DNA of 64,000 bases from NCBI RefSeq assembly GCF_008704395.1, contig NZ_CP023695.1, positions 4,526,001 to 4,590,000 of the forward strand, read 5' to 3'. Position numbers and translations under genes: made by a program. The notes under the pieces are model-generated. The model worked only from the letters and a program-made list of their open reading frames with translations. It was not told the DNA's origin and searched no databases. This DNA comes from Streptomyces alboniger (lineage in GTDB: Bacteria; Actinomycetota; Actinomycetes; Streptomycetales; Streptomycetaceae). This document shows positions 36,558-45,975 of this stretch, in pieces (the stretch's first letter is position 1; the number at the start of each line of letters is the position of its first letter).

Positions 36558-39500
36558 ATGGCGCGCACCACCTCACGCTCGACGAGCCCGCCTGATCCGC
36601 AGTCGCCGCGGAACCGGACCCCGCAGCCGCTGCCGGGGCGTCGGCGTTCCGTCGGAGACTTCGTCAAGGCGTTCCTCGCCTTTGTCGCGCTGGCCGTGCT
36701 CCTGGTCGGCGTGCCGGGAGCCCTCGCGGTGTTCGTCGGGTGGCCGCTGCCGGACGGGACGCCCTCGCTGAGCTGGTTGCAGCAGGAGATCACCGTCGGC
36801 ACGTTCATCAACGTGCTGACCGTCGTCGTCTGGTTCGCCTGGGCGCAGTTCACCGCCTGCGTACTCGTGGAGATAAAGGCCGCGCTCTCCGGAGTCGGCA
36901 TTCCGAGCCGGGTCCCGGGAGCCGGTGGCAGCCAGCTGCTCGCGCGGCAACTCGTCGCCGCCCTCCTCCTCGTCGGCGCCACCGCCGCCGGCTTCGCGCC
37001 CGGCCTCTCGCAGTTCGGGCAGTCGCTGGAGGGGAACCAGAAGCCCGCCTCCGCGGCAAGCGCCCAGCAGACCCCCGGGGGCCTCTTCGGGCAGGAGCGG
37101 CAGCAGGCCGCCGGTGCCGCCGACGCGCTCGCCGCGCAGGCCGAGCAGGCCGCCGCGCACGCCGACGGAAGCGCCAAGGACGGCGACACGAAGTACTACC
37201 GGATCCAGCCCCCCGAGGGGCGCCACCACGACTCCCTGTGGGAGATCGCCGAGCGGCACCTCGGCGACGGCCGCAGGTACAAGGAGATCTACCAGCTCAA
37301 CAAGGACCGTGAGCAGCCCGACGGATCGAAGCTCTCCGAGGCCAGCCTCATCCGGCCGGGCTGGATCATGGAGATGCCCGCGGACGCCCACGGCGGCGAG
37401 CTGGTCGAGATGCCCGACGAGGCGCCCAAGGTCTCCGAGGACGTCAAGGAGCAGATCTCCGACTACTCCAAGACCGGCGATCAGCGACAGGGCGGCGGCC
37501 AGGAGCAGGGCGGCGGCAGCTCCGTCGACCACGACACCGCGCACATCGTCCTTCCCGAGCAGCGCCCCGCCGCGCCCGGGAAGCCCGCCATGCCGCAGGC
37601 CCCGGCCACACCCGAGGCCCCCGCCGCCGAAGCCCCTGCCGCCGAAGGAGGCGGCACCGCGTCCGAGGGCTTCGGCTTCGGGCTGCCCGAGGCGCTCCTC
37701 GGCGCGCCCCTGCTCGCGGCCGGCCTGCTCGGTGCCCTCGGGCGCCGGCGCCGGCACGCCCTGTGGCAGTCGGCCGTGGGCGCGGTCGGCGGGCGTCGCG
37801 GCATGCATCCGCCCACCCCGACCGGGGACGCCGCCGCCGTGCAGGACGCGCTGCTCGTGGGCGCCGACCCCGACGGCGTACGCCTCCTCGACCTGTCGCT
37901 GCGCGGCCTCGCCGCCTCGCTCGCCGAGGAGAACCGCGCCCTGCCGACCGTGTACGCGGCCTGGCTCAGCAACGGCGACCTGCACCTCCAGCTCGCCCAG
38001 CCCGCCGGACGGCCGCCCGAGCCCTGGCAGCTGGGGCAGGACCAGACGTTCTGGGTGCTGTCCCGCGCCGACGCCGAGCGGTACGAGGACGCGGACACCG
38101 CCGCTCCCTACCCGGGGCTCGTCAGCCTCGGCACGCTCGGTGCCCCCGAGGAATCACGGCTGCTCCTCAACCTGGAGTCCGTGCCCGGCATCGTCTCGCT
38201 GAGCGGCCCCGCGAGCGACCGCGCCGCCGTCTTCGCCTCGGTCGCCGCCGAACTGGCCACCAACGGCTGGTCGGACCGCATGACCATCACCCTCGTCGGC
38301 TTCGGCCAGGACCTCACCCCGCTCGCCCCCAACCGGCTGCGGCACCTGGAGGACGTCGAGGCCCTCCTGGAGACCATGGAGGCCGAGACCCGGCAGCGGC
38401 GCGGCGCGCTCGGCGCCGCCGGGCACGACTCCGTGCTCACCGGCCGCACCGGCCCCGCCCAGCACACCCGCTGGGCCCCGCACCTCGTGCTGCTCGCCGC
38501 CGAACCGACCGGCGAGGACGCCGTCAAGCTCGCCGAACTGGCCGCCGACGCCAGCCGCCTGGGCATCGGCTATCTGGTCGGTACGGAGTCCGGGGACCTG
38601 CCCGGCGCCGCCTGGGAGATGGAGATCACCGGGGACGGCAAGCTGCTCGCGCCGCTGCTCGGCCTCGAACTGGTGGCCCAGACGCTGCCCGAGGCCCAGC
38701 AGCGTGCCGTCGTCCGGCTCTTCACCGAAGCCGACCCGGACGGCTCATCCGGCCCCACGGGCCCCGGCGACGGCCCCGCTGCCGCCTCGCCGCCGTTCCT
38801 CGTCGACGTCACCGAGCAGGGGCGGCCCGCGGTCTACGCCCGTCTCGTCGGTACGTACGAGATCATCGGCCTCGACACCCCGGACGGCGAGCGCAGCGCG
38901 CTGATGCACGAGGCGCTGGCCCTGCTCCTGATGCACCGCGAGGGCGTCCACCCCCGGGTGCTCGCCTCCGCGCTGTGGCCGCGCGGTGTCACCGAGGACG
39001 TACGCGACGCGCTCGTCGAGCGGCTGCGCGACTGGCTCGGCACCGACCCCGACGGATCGCACCGCCTGCGGGCCGACCGGAGCGGGCGGCTCACCCTCGC
39101 CGAGTCCGTCGTCTCGGACCTGGACGTGCTGCGCTCGCTGTACCACGAGGCCACGCAGGGGCGCGGCTCCGGCAACCGCGCCGTGCGCGGACGGATGCTC
39201 ACCGACGCGCTGGTGCTCGTCCGCGGACCGCTGCTCGCCGACCGGCCGCAGGGGCGGTACGGATGGCTCACGCACGAGATCATCGACGCGCAGCTGCCGT
39301 TGCTCGTCGCCGACATCGGTCTCGCCCTCTCGGAGTTCCATTTGGAGAAGGGGCGGGCGGAGAAGGCGATCGAGGCGCTGAACGCCGCGCTGGGCTCCGC
39401 GCCGGGCGATGAGCGGCTCTGGAACGAGTTGCTCCGGGCGACGGCCGCGACGGAGGACCCCGCCCGCTTGCAGCGGGTCGCGGCTGATCTCCTGGCCCGG

Positions 39501-39590
39501 AGTGGGGCTCGGGGGTTGCCCGCACGTACCGAGGCGTTGCTGGATGAGTTGCTGCCCGCGTGGCGCAGTGGGGTCTCGGCTGCGGGTTAG
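36558..39590 (+). CDS. Large membrane protein with LysM and BTAD-like domains in the Tad locus
   Basis: 1010 residues from the ATG at 36558. Three membrane helices (about 34-57, 74-98, 122-145) are followed by a LysM-type peptidoglycan-binding motif at about 210-275 (DSLWEIAERHLGDGRRYKEI, with LIRPGWIMEMP). Then come a Pro/Ala/Gln linker, a further hydrophobic segment (about 376-394), a long cytoplasmic region and a C-terminal BTAD-like helical repeat (about 860-1000), a domain known from SARP regulators. This could link cell-wall sensing to pilus control. A 268-base gap separates it from the Tad genes. Streptomyces homologues next to Tad genes are known; their role is not. Confidence 0.8.
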   Translation: MARTTSRSTSPPDPQSPRNRTPQPLPGRRRSVGDFVKAFLAFVALAVLLVGVPGALAVFVGWPLPDGTPSLSWLQQEITVGTFINVLTVVVWFAWAQFTACVLVEIKAALSGVGIPSRVPGAGGSQLLARQLVAALLLVGATAAGFAPGLSQFGQSLEGNQKPASAASAQQTPGGLFGQERQQAAGAADALAAQAEQAAAHADGSAKDGDTKYYRIQPPEGRHHDSLWEIAERHLGDGRRYKEIYQLNKDREQPDGSKLSEASLIRPGWIMEMPADAHGGELVEMPDEAPKVSEDVKEQISDYSKTGDQRQGGGQEQGGGSSVDHDTAHIVLPEQRPAAPGKPAMPQAPATPEAPAAEAPAAEGGGTASEGFGFGLPEALLGAPLLAAGLLGALGRRRRHALWQSAVGAVGGRRGMHPPTPTGDAAAVQDALLVGADPDGVRLLDLSLRGLAASLAEENRALPTVYAAWLSNGDLHLQLAQPAGRPPEPWQLGQDQTFWVLSRADAERYEDADTAAPYPGLVSLGTLGAPEESRLLLNLESVPGIVSLSGPASDRAAVFASVAAELATNGWSDRMTITLVGFGQDLTPLAPNRLRHLEDVEALLETMEAETRQRRGALGAAGHDSVLTGRTGPAQHTRWAPHLVLLAAEPTGEDAVKLAELAADASRLGIGYLVGTESGDLPGAAWEMEITGDGKLLAPLLGLELVAQTLPEAQQRAVVRLFTEADPDGSSGPTGPGDGPAAASPPFLVDVTEQGRPAVYARLVGTYEIIGLDTPDGERSALMHEALALLLMHREGVHPRVLASALWPRGVTEDVRDALVERLRDWLGTDPDGSHRLRADRSGRLTLAESVVSDLDVLRSLYHEATQGRGSGNRAVRGRMLTDALVLVRGPLLADRPQGRYGWLTHEIIDAQLPLLVADIGLALSEFHLEKGRAEKAIEALNAALGSAPGDERLWNELLRATAATEDPARLQRVAADLLARSGARGLPARTEALLDELLPAWRSGVSAAG

Positions 39591-39659
39591 TGGGGGGCTC
39601 TGCCGCCGCTTCGCGGCGATGTTCCCCACCCACCCGCCCGTTTGCCCCGCGTCGAATAG

Positions 39660-40388
39660 GTGAACGTCTTGATCGCGCTCCTCGTCCTTCTCGGCGCCCT
39701 CTGGGGCGCCCTCGCCGGGGTCCTCGTCCCCCGCGCCGCCTACCGCCTCTCCGTCCAGCCGGACGAGAGCTGGCGGCGCGAGTGCCCCGAGGGGCATCCC
39801 CTCGGCGCGTGGGTCGGGATCGCGCGGTGCGGGCACGGGGACACGTACGGACCCAGCACCCTCCTTCTCGCCGCCGCCACCGCGGCCGTCTGCGCCGCCC
39901 TCGCCGCCGCCACGGGGGCCCGCCCCGAGCTGGGGGCGTGGCTGCTGCTCGCGCCCTTCGGCGTGCTGCTCGCCGTGGTCGACTTCCGCGTGCACCGGCT
40001 GCCGGACGTGCTCACCCTGCCGCTCGCCGCGGGCGCGCTCGTGCTGCTCGGGGCCGCCGCGCTGGTGCCCGGGCACGCGGGGGAGTGGACGGTCGCGCTC
40101 TACGGGGCGCTCGCGCTGGCCGGCGCGTACTTCGTGCTCTTCCTCATCAACCCCAGCGGCATGGGCTTCGGCGACGTGAAGCTCGCCCTCGCCCTCGGGG
40201 CGGTGCTCGGCTGGTACGGGTGGGGCGCGCTGCTGCTCGGCACCTTCGCCGGGTTCGTCCTCGCCGCGCTGTACGGCATCGGGCTCGTCGCCGCCCGCCG
40301 CGCCGGGCGGAAGACGGCGATCCCCTTCGGGCCCTTCCTGGTCGGGGGAGCCTTCGTGGGCCTGCTGCTCGGGGCGTACTCCGCCTGA
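39660..40388 (+). CDS. tadV: Prepilin peptidase (A24 family, TadV-like)
   Basis: 242 residues from a GTG. It is a membrane aspartyl protease that cleaves prepilin leaders after glycine. Both catalytic aspartates are present: D108 (AVVDFRVHRLPD) and D172 in GFGDVK. About seven membrane helices are visible. The N-terminal segment between helices 1 and 2 keeps three Cys/His-containing turns (RECPEGHP, IARCGHGD), a reduced form of the zinc motif of PilD-type enzymes. It should process the Flp pilin and pseudopilins encoded upstream. Confidence 0.9.
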   Translation: MNVLIALLVLLGALWGALAGVLVPRAAYRLSVQPDESWRRECPEGHPLGAWVGIARCGHGDTYGPSTLLLAAATAAVCAALAAATGARPELGAWLLLAPFGVLLAVVDFRVHRLPDVLTLPLAAGALVLLGAAALVPGHAGEWTVALYGALALAGAYFVLFLINPSGMGFGDVKLALALGAVLGWYGWGALLLGTFAGFVLAALYGIGLVAARRAGRKTAIPFGPFLVGGAFVGLLLGAYSA

Positions 40389-40476
40389 CACCGGGATCCG
40401 CCTGGCGTCAGGCGTCCGGGAGGCCTGGCGTACGCTGGCTTGGTCCGTCCAGAACCCTTACGAAAGGGACGCCCCG

Positions 40477-41676
40477 GTGACCGAGAAGGCCGACCTTCAG
40501 TCCGTCCTCGACCGTGCCGCCGCAGGTGGCCGGATCACCCCCGAGGAGGCGCTCGCCCTCTACCGGGACGCCCCGCTGCACGCGCTCGGCGCCACCGCCG
40601 ACGCCGTGCGCCGCCGCCGCTACGCCGGTACGGAGCACATCGCGACGTACATCATCGAGCGGAACATCAACTACACGAACGTCTGCGTGACGGCCTGCAA
40701 GTTCTGCGCCTTCTACGCCGCCCCGAAGGACACCAGGAAGGGCTGGAGCCGCGACCTCGACGACATCCTGCGCCGCTGCGCGGAGACGGTCGAGCTGGGC
40801 GGCACGCAGATCATGTTCCAGGGCGGACACCACCCGGACTACGGCGTCGAGTACTACGAGAAGCACTTCGCGGCGATCAAGGAGAACTTCCCGCAGCTGG
40901 TCATCCACTCCCTCGGCGCGTCCGAGGTCGAGCACATGGCCCGCATCTCCAAGGTCTCCGTCGAGGAGGCCATCCAGCGGATCAACGCCGCCGGGCTCGA
41001 CTCCTTCGCGGGCGCGGGCGCCGAGCTGCTGCCCGAGCGGCCGCGCAAGGCCATCGCCCCGCTCAAGGAGAGCGGCGAGCGCTGGCTGGAGATCATGGAG
41101 ATCGCCCACAACCTGGGCGTGGAATCGACGTCCACCATGCTCATGGGCACGGGCGAGACCAACGCCGAGCGCATCGAGCACCTGCGGATGATCCGCGACG
41201 TACAGGACCGGACCGGAGGCTTCCGGGCCTTCATCCCGTACACGTACCAGCCCGAGAACAACCACCTCAAGGGCCGTACGCAGGCGACGATCTTCGAGTA
41301 CATCCGCATGATCGCGATCGCCCGCATCTTCCTCGACAACGTCGCGCACATCCAGGGCTCCTGGCTGACCACCGGCAAGGAGGCGGGCCAACTGACGCTG
41401 CACTACGGGGCGGACGACCTCGGCTCGGTCATGCTGGAGGAGAACGTCGTCTCCTCGGCGGGCGCCAAGCACCGCTCGAACCTGCGCGAGATGATCGACA
41501 TGATCCGTACGGCGGACCGCGTCCCGGCCCAGCGCGCCACCACGTACGAACACCTGGTCGTGCACGACGACCCGGCGAACGACCCGGTCGACGACCGCGT
41601 CGCCTCCCACATCTCGTCCACGGCGATCGAGGGCGGCACGGCACATCCCGAGCTGAAGCTCCTCGCCACGAACTGA
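40477..41676 (+). CDS. mqnC: Cyclic dehypoxanthine futalosine synthase (radical SAM)
   Basis: 399 residues from a GTG with a GAAAGG ribosome site. MqnC cyclises dehypoxanthine futalosine in menaquinone synthesis. The radical-SAM cluster motif is C70-x3-C74-x2-C77 (CVTACKFCAF). The family sequences IIERNINYTNVC, FQGGHHPDYG, MLMGTGET and YTYQPENN are present. It is followed 7 bases later by an amidohydrolase-like gene and then menG. Confidence 0.95.
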   Translation: MTEKADLQSVLDRAAAGGRITPEEALALYRDAPLHALGATADAVRRRRYAGTEHIATYIIERNINYTNVCVTACKFCAFYAAPKDTRKGWSRDLDDILRRCAETVELGGTQIMFQGGHHPDYGVEYYEKHFAAIKENFPQLVIHSLGASEVEHMARISKVSVEEAIQRINAAGLDSFAGAGAELLPERPRKAIAPLKESGERWLEIMEIAHNLGVESTSTMLMGTGETNAERIEHLRMIRDVQDRTGGFRAFIPYTYQPENNHLKGRTQATIFEYIRMIAIARIFLDNVAHIQGSWLTTGKEAGQLTLHYGADDLGSVMLEENVVSSAGAKHRSNLREMIDMIRTADRVPAQRATTYEHLVVHDDPANDPVDDRVASHISSTAIEGGTAHPELKLLATN

Positions 41677-41683
41677 GCCCGCC

Positions 41684-42283
41684 GTGCTGACACTTCACGT
41701 CGCCGAACGCTCTCCGGAGGCGGCGGTCCTGGCCGACGGGGCAAGCGTCGCCGCCGTCGGCCCGTACGAGGATCTGGCCGCCGCGCACCCGGCGGCCCGG
41801 GTCCGCCGCTGGCCCGGCATCCTCACCCCCGGCCTGCTCAATCCGTACGGCCCGGAACTTCTCGAAGCGACCTACCACCCGGACCCGCGCGAGGCCGACA
41901 GCCTCGGCACGGAGCCCATCACCGGGGAACGCGCGCGGGCCATCTTCCGCGCCGACCCGGCCCGTCTCGGCGCCAGCGCCCGGCGGGGCGTGCAGCGGAT
42001 GCTGGCGCACGGCACGGTGGCGGTAGCGGGCGAGCTGCGGGCCCGCCCGGTCCTGGACGCGCTCCGCAGGGCAGGCCTGGCGGTAGCGCAACGCCCGCCA
42101 CGCCTGCCGGGCCCCCCGTCCCTCTCACCGACCCCGTTGGTCCTCCTGCCCGCACTGACCAGCGGCGGCCCGGCCCGCTTCGCGATCTTCGACGTACCGT
42201 CCCGGCCCGAACTGGTAAGACAGGGCCCGCAAACGTGCGTGGCGACGGTGGTGGCCGGCAGACTGGTGTACAGAGCCCGCTGA
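41684..42283 (+). CDS. Amidohydrolase-like protein without metal-binding residues
   Basis: 199 residues from a GTG, 7 bases after mqnC. The layout follows the N-terminal beta-sandwich of imidazolonepropionase/aminofutalosine-deaminase-type amidohydrolases. At the place of the metal-binding PGLVNAHTH-type motif it has PGLLNPYGPELLE, with no HxH. The length is half that of an active enzyme, and the tail (ATVVAGRLVYRAR) matches the closing strand of the composite beta-sandwich. It is therefore probably a non-catalytic relic or a binding protein. Coupling to mqnC suggests a role near futalosine metabolism, which is inference. Confidence 0.7.
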   Translation: MLTLHVAERSPEAAVLADGASVAAVGPYEDLAAAHPAARVRRWPGILTPGLLNPYGPELLEATYHPDPREADSLGTEPITGERARAIFRADPARLGASARRGVQRMLAHGTVAVAGELRARPVLDALRRAGLAVAQRPPRLPGPPSLSPTPLVLLPALTSGGPARFAIFDVPSRPELVRQGPQTCVATVVAGRLVYRAR

Positions 42284-42299
42284 GGACCCCGCAAGGATG

Positions 42300-42357
42300 G
42301 CCCCGTAAGGGGCGCGGGGAACGGCGCGAGCGACCAAAACCAAACCCGCACGCGCCA
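42300..42357. repeat. Streptomyces intergenic element (CCCCGTAAGGGG type)
   Basis: A CCCC-GTAA-GGGG hairpin is followed by GCGCGGGGAACGGCGCGAGC and an A/C-rich tail. From memory, very similar sequence occurs many times downstream of genes in Streptomyces genomes. It probably acts as a 3' hairpin. Confidence 0.5.
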
Positions 42358-42391
42358 GGAGGCGGCATCGGGCAGACGAGAGGCCGAACCG

Positions 42392-42445
42392 GCCCGCCGC
42401 AGGCGTGAAGCCCGCCGCAGGCGAAGAGCCCGCCGCCTGAAGCGA
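42392..42445. repeat. Three 18-bp direct repeats upstream of menG
   Basis: Units GCCCGCCGCAGGCGTGAA, GCCCGCCGCAGGCGAAGA and a diverged GCCCGCCGCCTGAAGCGA follow each other, ending 24 bases before the menG start. Function unknown. Confidence 0.6.
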
Positions 42446-42469
42446 GGACCCGCCTGCCACAATGGCGGG

Positions 42470-43165
42470 GTGACCCGAGCCACCCTGGAAAAGCAGCCGC
42501 ACGAAGTCGCCACGATGTTCGACGACGTCGCGGAACGATACGACCTCACCAACGACGTGCTCTCCCTCGGCCAGGCCCGCCTCTGGCGCAAGGAGGTGGC
42601 GAAGGCGGTCGACGCGCGCCCCGCGCAGAAGGTCCTGGACCTCGCCGCCGGCACCGCCACGTCCTCGCAGCCCTTCGCCCGGGCCGGCGCGTACGTCGTG
42701 CCCTGCGACTTCTCGCTCGGGATGCTCCAGGTGGGCAAGAAGCGTCATCCCTGGATGCCGTTCACGGCCGGCGACGGGACGAAGCTGCCGTTCAAGGACG
42801 ACACCTTCGACGCCGTCACCATCTCCTTCGGGCTGCGCAACATCCAGGACACCGACGCCGCGCTGCGCGAGCTGTACCGCGTGACGAAGCCCGGCGGCCG
42901 GGTCGTGATCTGCGAGTTCTCCAGCCCGACATGGGCGCCGTTCAGGACGGTCTACACCGAGTACCTGATGCGGGCGCTGCCGCCGGTCGCCCGCGCGGTG
43001 TCCTCCAACCCCGACGCCTACGTCTACCTCGCCGAGTCGATCCGCTCCTGGCCCGACCAGCCCGCGCTCGCCGCGCGGCTGCGGGACGCGGGCTGGTCGC
43101 AGGTGGCCTGGCGGAACCTCACGGGCGGCGTCGTGGCGCTGCACCGGGGCTTCAAGCGGGACTGA
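42470..43165 (+). CDS. menG: Demethylmenaquinone methyltransferase
   Basis: 231 residues from a GTG. It transfers a methyl group from S-adenosylmethionine to demethylmenaquinone, the last step to menaquinone. UbiE/MenG signatures: [23 protein letters not shown]-binding [31 protein letters not shown] and GGVVALHRG at the C-terminus. Normal length. Confidence 0.95.
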   Translation: MTRATLEKQPHEVATMFDDVAERYDLTNDVLSLGQARLWRKEVAKAVDARPAQKVLDLAAGTATSSQPFARAGAYVVPCDFSLGMLQVGKKRHPWMPFTAGDGTKLPFKDDTFDAVTISFGLRNIQDTDAALRELYRVTKPGGRVVICEFSSPTWAPFRTVYTEYLMRALPPVARAVSSNPDAYVYLAESIRSWPDQPALAARLRDAGWSQVAWRNLTGGVVALHRGFKRD

Positions 43166-43308
43166 ACAAGGAACTGGGTCCGGGCGGGAACCGGCCACCG
43201 GGCAAGATGTGTCCGTTGATACGACCCGCGCCGAAACTTATGCGGTTCTTATAGGGTCGGTCCTTCCCGCTCATGGGCGGGTTCTCCTGGACTGTGACGG
43301 AGCGTTTG

Positions 43309-45921
43309 ATGGCGTCGTACTGCCCGCACTGCGGGGCCGCTGCCCCTGATGAGGCCCGCTTCTGCATGAAGTGCGGCAAGGAACGCCCTTCAGAGCCGAC
43401 GGCTCCGCAGGCACCATCCGCTCCAACGAAGGCTCCCGAGACGGAGGTTCCCGCTGCCGGTGACGCGGCTCCGGACGGCCGGCCTCCGGAGGACGCCGCT
43501 CCCTCGGCGCCCACATCGCCACCCCCACCCGCCTACACCCCGGCCCCCGCCCTCGCCCCCGGTCCCGGCCCCGCCCAACCCTCCGCCGTAGGCGCCTTCT
43601 TCGGGCGTACGTTCCGCGGCGACTGGGCCGGATCCGCGCAGGCCGCGCTCTGGCCCCTCGCACTGCTGCTCATCGGCGCCATCGGCATCGCGATCCCCTC
43701 GTACGGCCAGGACGACGAGGTGGTCGTCGACTTCACCGACCGGCTGCGGATCGGCCTCGCGCTGCTCCTCCAATCGGTGGGCGGCGGCTTCGAGGTGACG
43801 GGCGGTGACCGCCGGCCGGGCCTCGGCGGGTCGGACGGTCTCGGCTCGGACGGCCTGGGATCGGGCGGGCTCGGCTCCGACGGCCTCGGATCGGACGGCC
43901 TCGGATCGGGTGGGCTCGGTTCGGACGCCTCCGGGTCCGCCCTCGAAGGCAGCGTCTCCCTCCACTTCGTCCCGCTCACCGTGACCGCGCTGGTGATCGT
44001 GGCGCTCTTCATCGGCGTACGCGTTCTCCGCAACCGCCTCGTCGCGCGGGGGCACGGCGGCCAGGGTGGCGGCGGCACGGCCGGGCTGGAAGCGGCCCTG
44101 CGCGTCACGCTGTTGGTGACCGCGGGCGTACTGGCGCTCGCGCTCTTCGCGCAGCCCGAGATCGAGAGCTTCGAGCTGTCCTCGTCCCCGGCGCTCGCCG
44201 CGCTCGGCGCACTGGTGCTCACGCTCGTCGTCTCCTGTGGCGTGCTGCACCCGTGGGGCGCCGCGCGCCCCGCCGCGCAGACCGCGGTCCGGGCCGTGGG
44301 TACCGCGCTGCGCGCCCTCGCCGTCGTCCTCGTGCTCTGCTCGCTCGTCGCCTTCATCAGCCTGGCGCAGGTGGACGACCTGAAGGAGATCACCGACCTC
44401 GACGACGCCGACATCTCGCCGCTCCTGGTCGCACTGCTCATCCTGCCGAACCTCGCGATCGCGGCGCTCGGCATCGGCTGGGGCGCGGGCGTCGAGGCCT
44501 CCGTGAGCGGCACCAGTTCGCTGTACGGCGGCGGGTCCGAGAGCAGGTCCTTCGGCCTCTCCGAGCTGGGTGACGCCACCAACGACTGGGCGATCGTGGG
44601 CGCGTTGGCGCTCGGCCTGGTCTGCGCGCTGACGATCGGCGTCCTCGCCGCACGCCGCTGCGCGAACCGCGGTGAGCAACTGCTGTCCGCCGCCGTCTTC
44701 TTCGGCCTCGTCCTGCTGCTCGCCGGGGTCGGCGGGACCGGCTTCGAGGCGTCCGGCGCGGCTGTCGGCGGCGGTTCGGGCTTCGGCGGGCGCAGCGGCA
44801 ACGGCGAGGTGGGGCTGGGTCTCAGCGTCTCGGAGGTGCTGCTCTTCGGGCTGCTCTGGGTCTCCGCGGCCGCACTGCTCGGCCCGTACCTGCTGCGGAT
44901 GGCGGGCCAGGGTGGAGCCCCCGCCGCCCCCGCGTACGCACCTGGAGTGCCGCACACCCCGGCCACCCCGCACGCCCCGGCCAACCCAGCCACTCCGGCA
45001 GGCCCCGCACCGACGCCCTCGGGGAGCACCCCCACCCCCGCCGAAGCCGCCGCGTACATCACCCAGTCGGCGCCCGGCACGCCCCCGGCGGGAACTCCCA
45101 CCACCCCCACCCCCGCGTACGCCCCCCAGGCCCCTCACGCCCCTCACACCGTCCACCTCGGCCACCAGCCCCCCGTCGCCAAGCCGCGCGGCCGGGCCGG
45201 TGTCTGGGTGGGCACGCTCGCCGGGGCCTTCCTCATCGGCGGCGGTGCCACGGCCGGGGTTCTGATCTGGCAGGACAACGCCGACGACAAGACGGACAGC
45301 GCGGGCAAGGACGGCAAACCCGCGGTCAGCCGGTCCGAGGAGCCGAGCCGCGAGCCGAGCCGGGCCCCCGAACCGGCCACCTCGCCGGAGGCCCGGCGGA
45401 GTCCGGAGCCGAGCGACGGCGCGGGCCCCGGCGCGGCCGACGAGACCGATGACACCGGCGCCCCCGAGGGCTCCGAGCGGGTGACCGACACCGAGGGGTT
45501 CTCCTTCGCGGTCCCGGAGGGCTGGACGCGGCAGCCCGTGAACCCGGAGCGCCCGGGGCAGATCACGTACGGTTCGGCCGGCCGTGAGCAGTTCCTCGTC
45601 GGCGTGGTCAAGGACGCGCCCTACACGTCGTACGAGAACTTCACGAAGATCGAGAAGGACACCAAGTCCGCCCCGGACAAGTCGGACTACGACCGGATCC
45701 GGCTGGAGCGCAACACCTTCCAGGGGCAGGACGGCGCGGTCTGGGAGTACACGTACACCGACGAGGCGGGCCGCACGATCCACGCCGTCAACCAGAGTTA
45801 CGTCGCGCAGAACGGCACGGAGTACGCGATCCAGCTCTCCTGGCGCGAGAGCTTCTGGAGCGCGGGCGAGGGCGTGAGGACGCACCGGACCGCGCTGGAG
45901 ACCTGGCGGCTCACCGACTGA
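43309..45921 (+). CDS. Zinc-ribbon polytopic membrane protein with external C-terminal domain
   Basis: 870 residues from the ATG at 43309, with GGAG 6 bases upstream. The N-terminus is a zinc ribbon (CPHC-x13-CMKC, residues 5-24), then a Pro/Ala linker. About eight membrane helices lie between residues 115 and 550. The loop after the first holds a GLGSD repeat. A second Pro/Ala/Thr linker, a final helix (about 635-655) and an external domain of 140 residues follow (EGFSFAVPEGWTRQP, KDAPYTSYENF, ALETWRLTD). The external domain resembles the sensor tails of some actinobacterial kinases. Such zinc-ribbon membrane proteins are common in Streptomyces and unstudied. Confidence 0.75.
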   Translation: MASYCPHCGAAAPDEARFCMKCGKERPSEPTAPQAPSAPTKAPETEVPAAGDAAPDGRPPEDAAPSAPTSPPPPAYTPAPALAPGPGPAQPSAVGAFFGRTFRGDWAGSAQAALWPLALLLIGAIGIAIPSYGQDDEVVVDFTDRLRIGLALLLQSVGGGFEVTGGDRRPGLGGSDGLGSDGLGSGGLGSDGLGSDGLGSGGLGSDASGSALEGSVSLHFVPLTVTALVIVALFIGVRVLRNRLVARGHGGQGGGGTAGLEAALRVTLLVTAGVLALALFAQPEIESFELSSSPALAALGALVLTLVVSCGVLHPWGAARPAAQTAVRAVGTALRALAVVLVLCSLVAFISLAQVDDLKEITDLDDADISPLLVALLILPNLAIAALGIGWGAGVEASVSGTSSLYGGGSESRSFGLSELGDATNDWAIVGALALGLVCALTIGVLAARRCANRGEQLLSAAVFFGLVLLLAGVGGTGFEASGAAVGGGSGFGGRSGNGEVGLGLSVSEVLLFGLLWVSAAALLGPYLLRMAGQGGAPAAPAYAPGVPHTPATPHAPANPATPAGPAPTPSGSTPTPAEAAAYITQSAPGTPPAGTPTTPTPAYAPQAPHAPHTVHLGHQPPVAKPRGRAGVWVGTLAGAFLIGGGATAGVLIWQDNADDKTDSAGKDGKPAVSRSEEPSREPSRAPEPATSPEARRSPEPSDGAGPGAADETDDTGAPEGSERVTDTEGFSFAVPEGWTRQPVNPERPGQITYGSAGREQFLVGVVKDAPYTSYENFTKIEKDTKSAPDKSDYDRIRLERNTFQGQDGAVWEYTYTDEAGRTIHAVNQSYVAQNGTEYAIQLSWRESFWSAGEGVRTHRTALETWRLTD
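43819..43926 (+). repeat. 15-bp tandem repeats encoding GLGSD/GLGSG
   Basis: One 18-bp unit and six 15-bp units in frame encode a Gly-Leu-Gly-Ser-(Asp/Gly) repeat in a loop of the zinc-ribbon membrane protein. Confidence 0.85.
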
Positions 45922-45975
45922 CCCCCGCCGCTCCCGCCACGCCCCGCCGCTCCCGCCGCCCGCGCCACGGCCCCG

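Noticed and set aside
41684..42283. Active aminofutalosine deaminase
   Set aside because: The metal-binding HxH motif and most of the catalytic barrel are missing.
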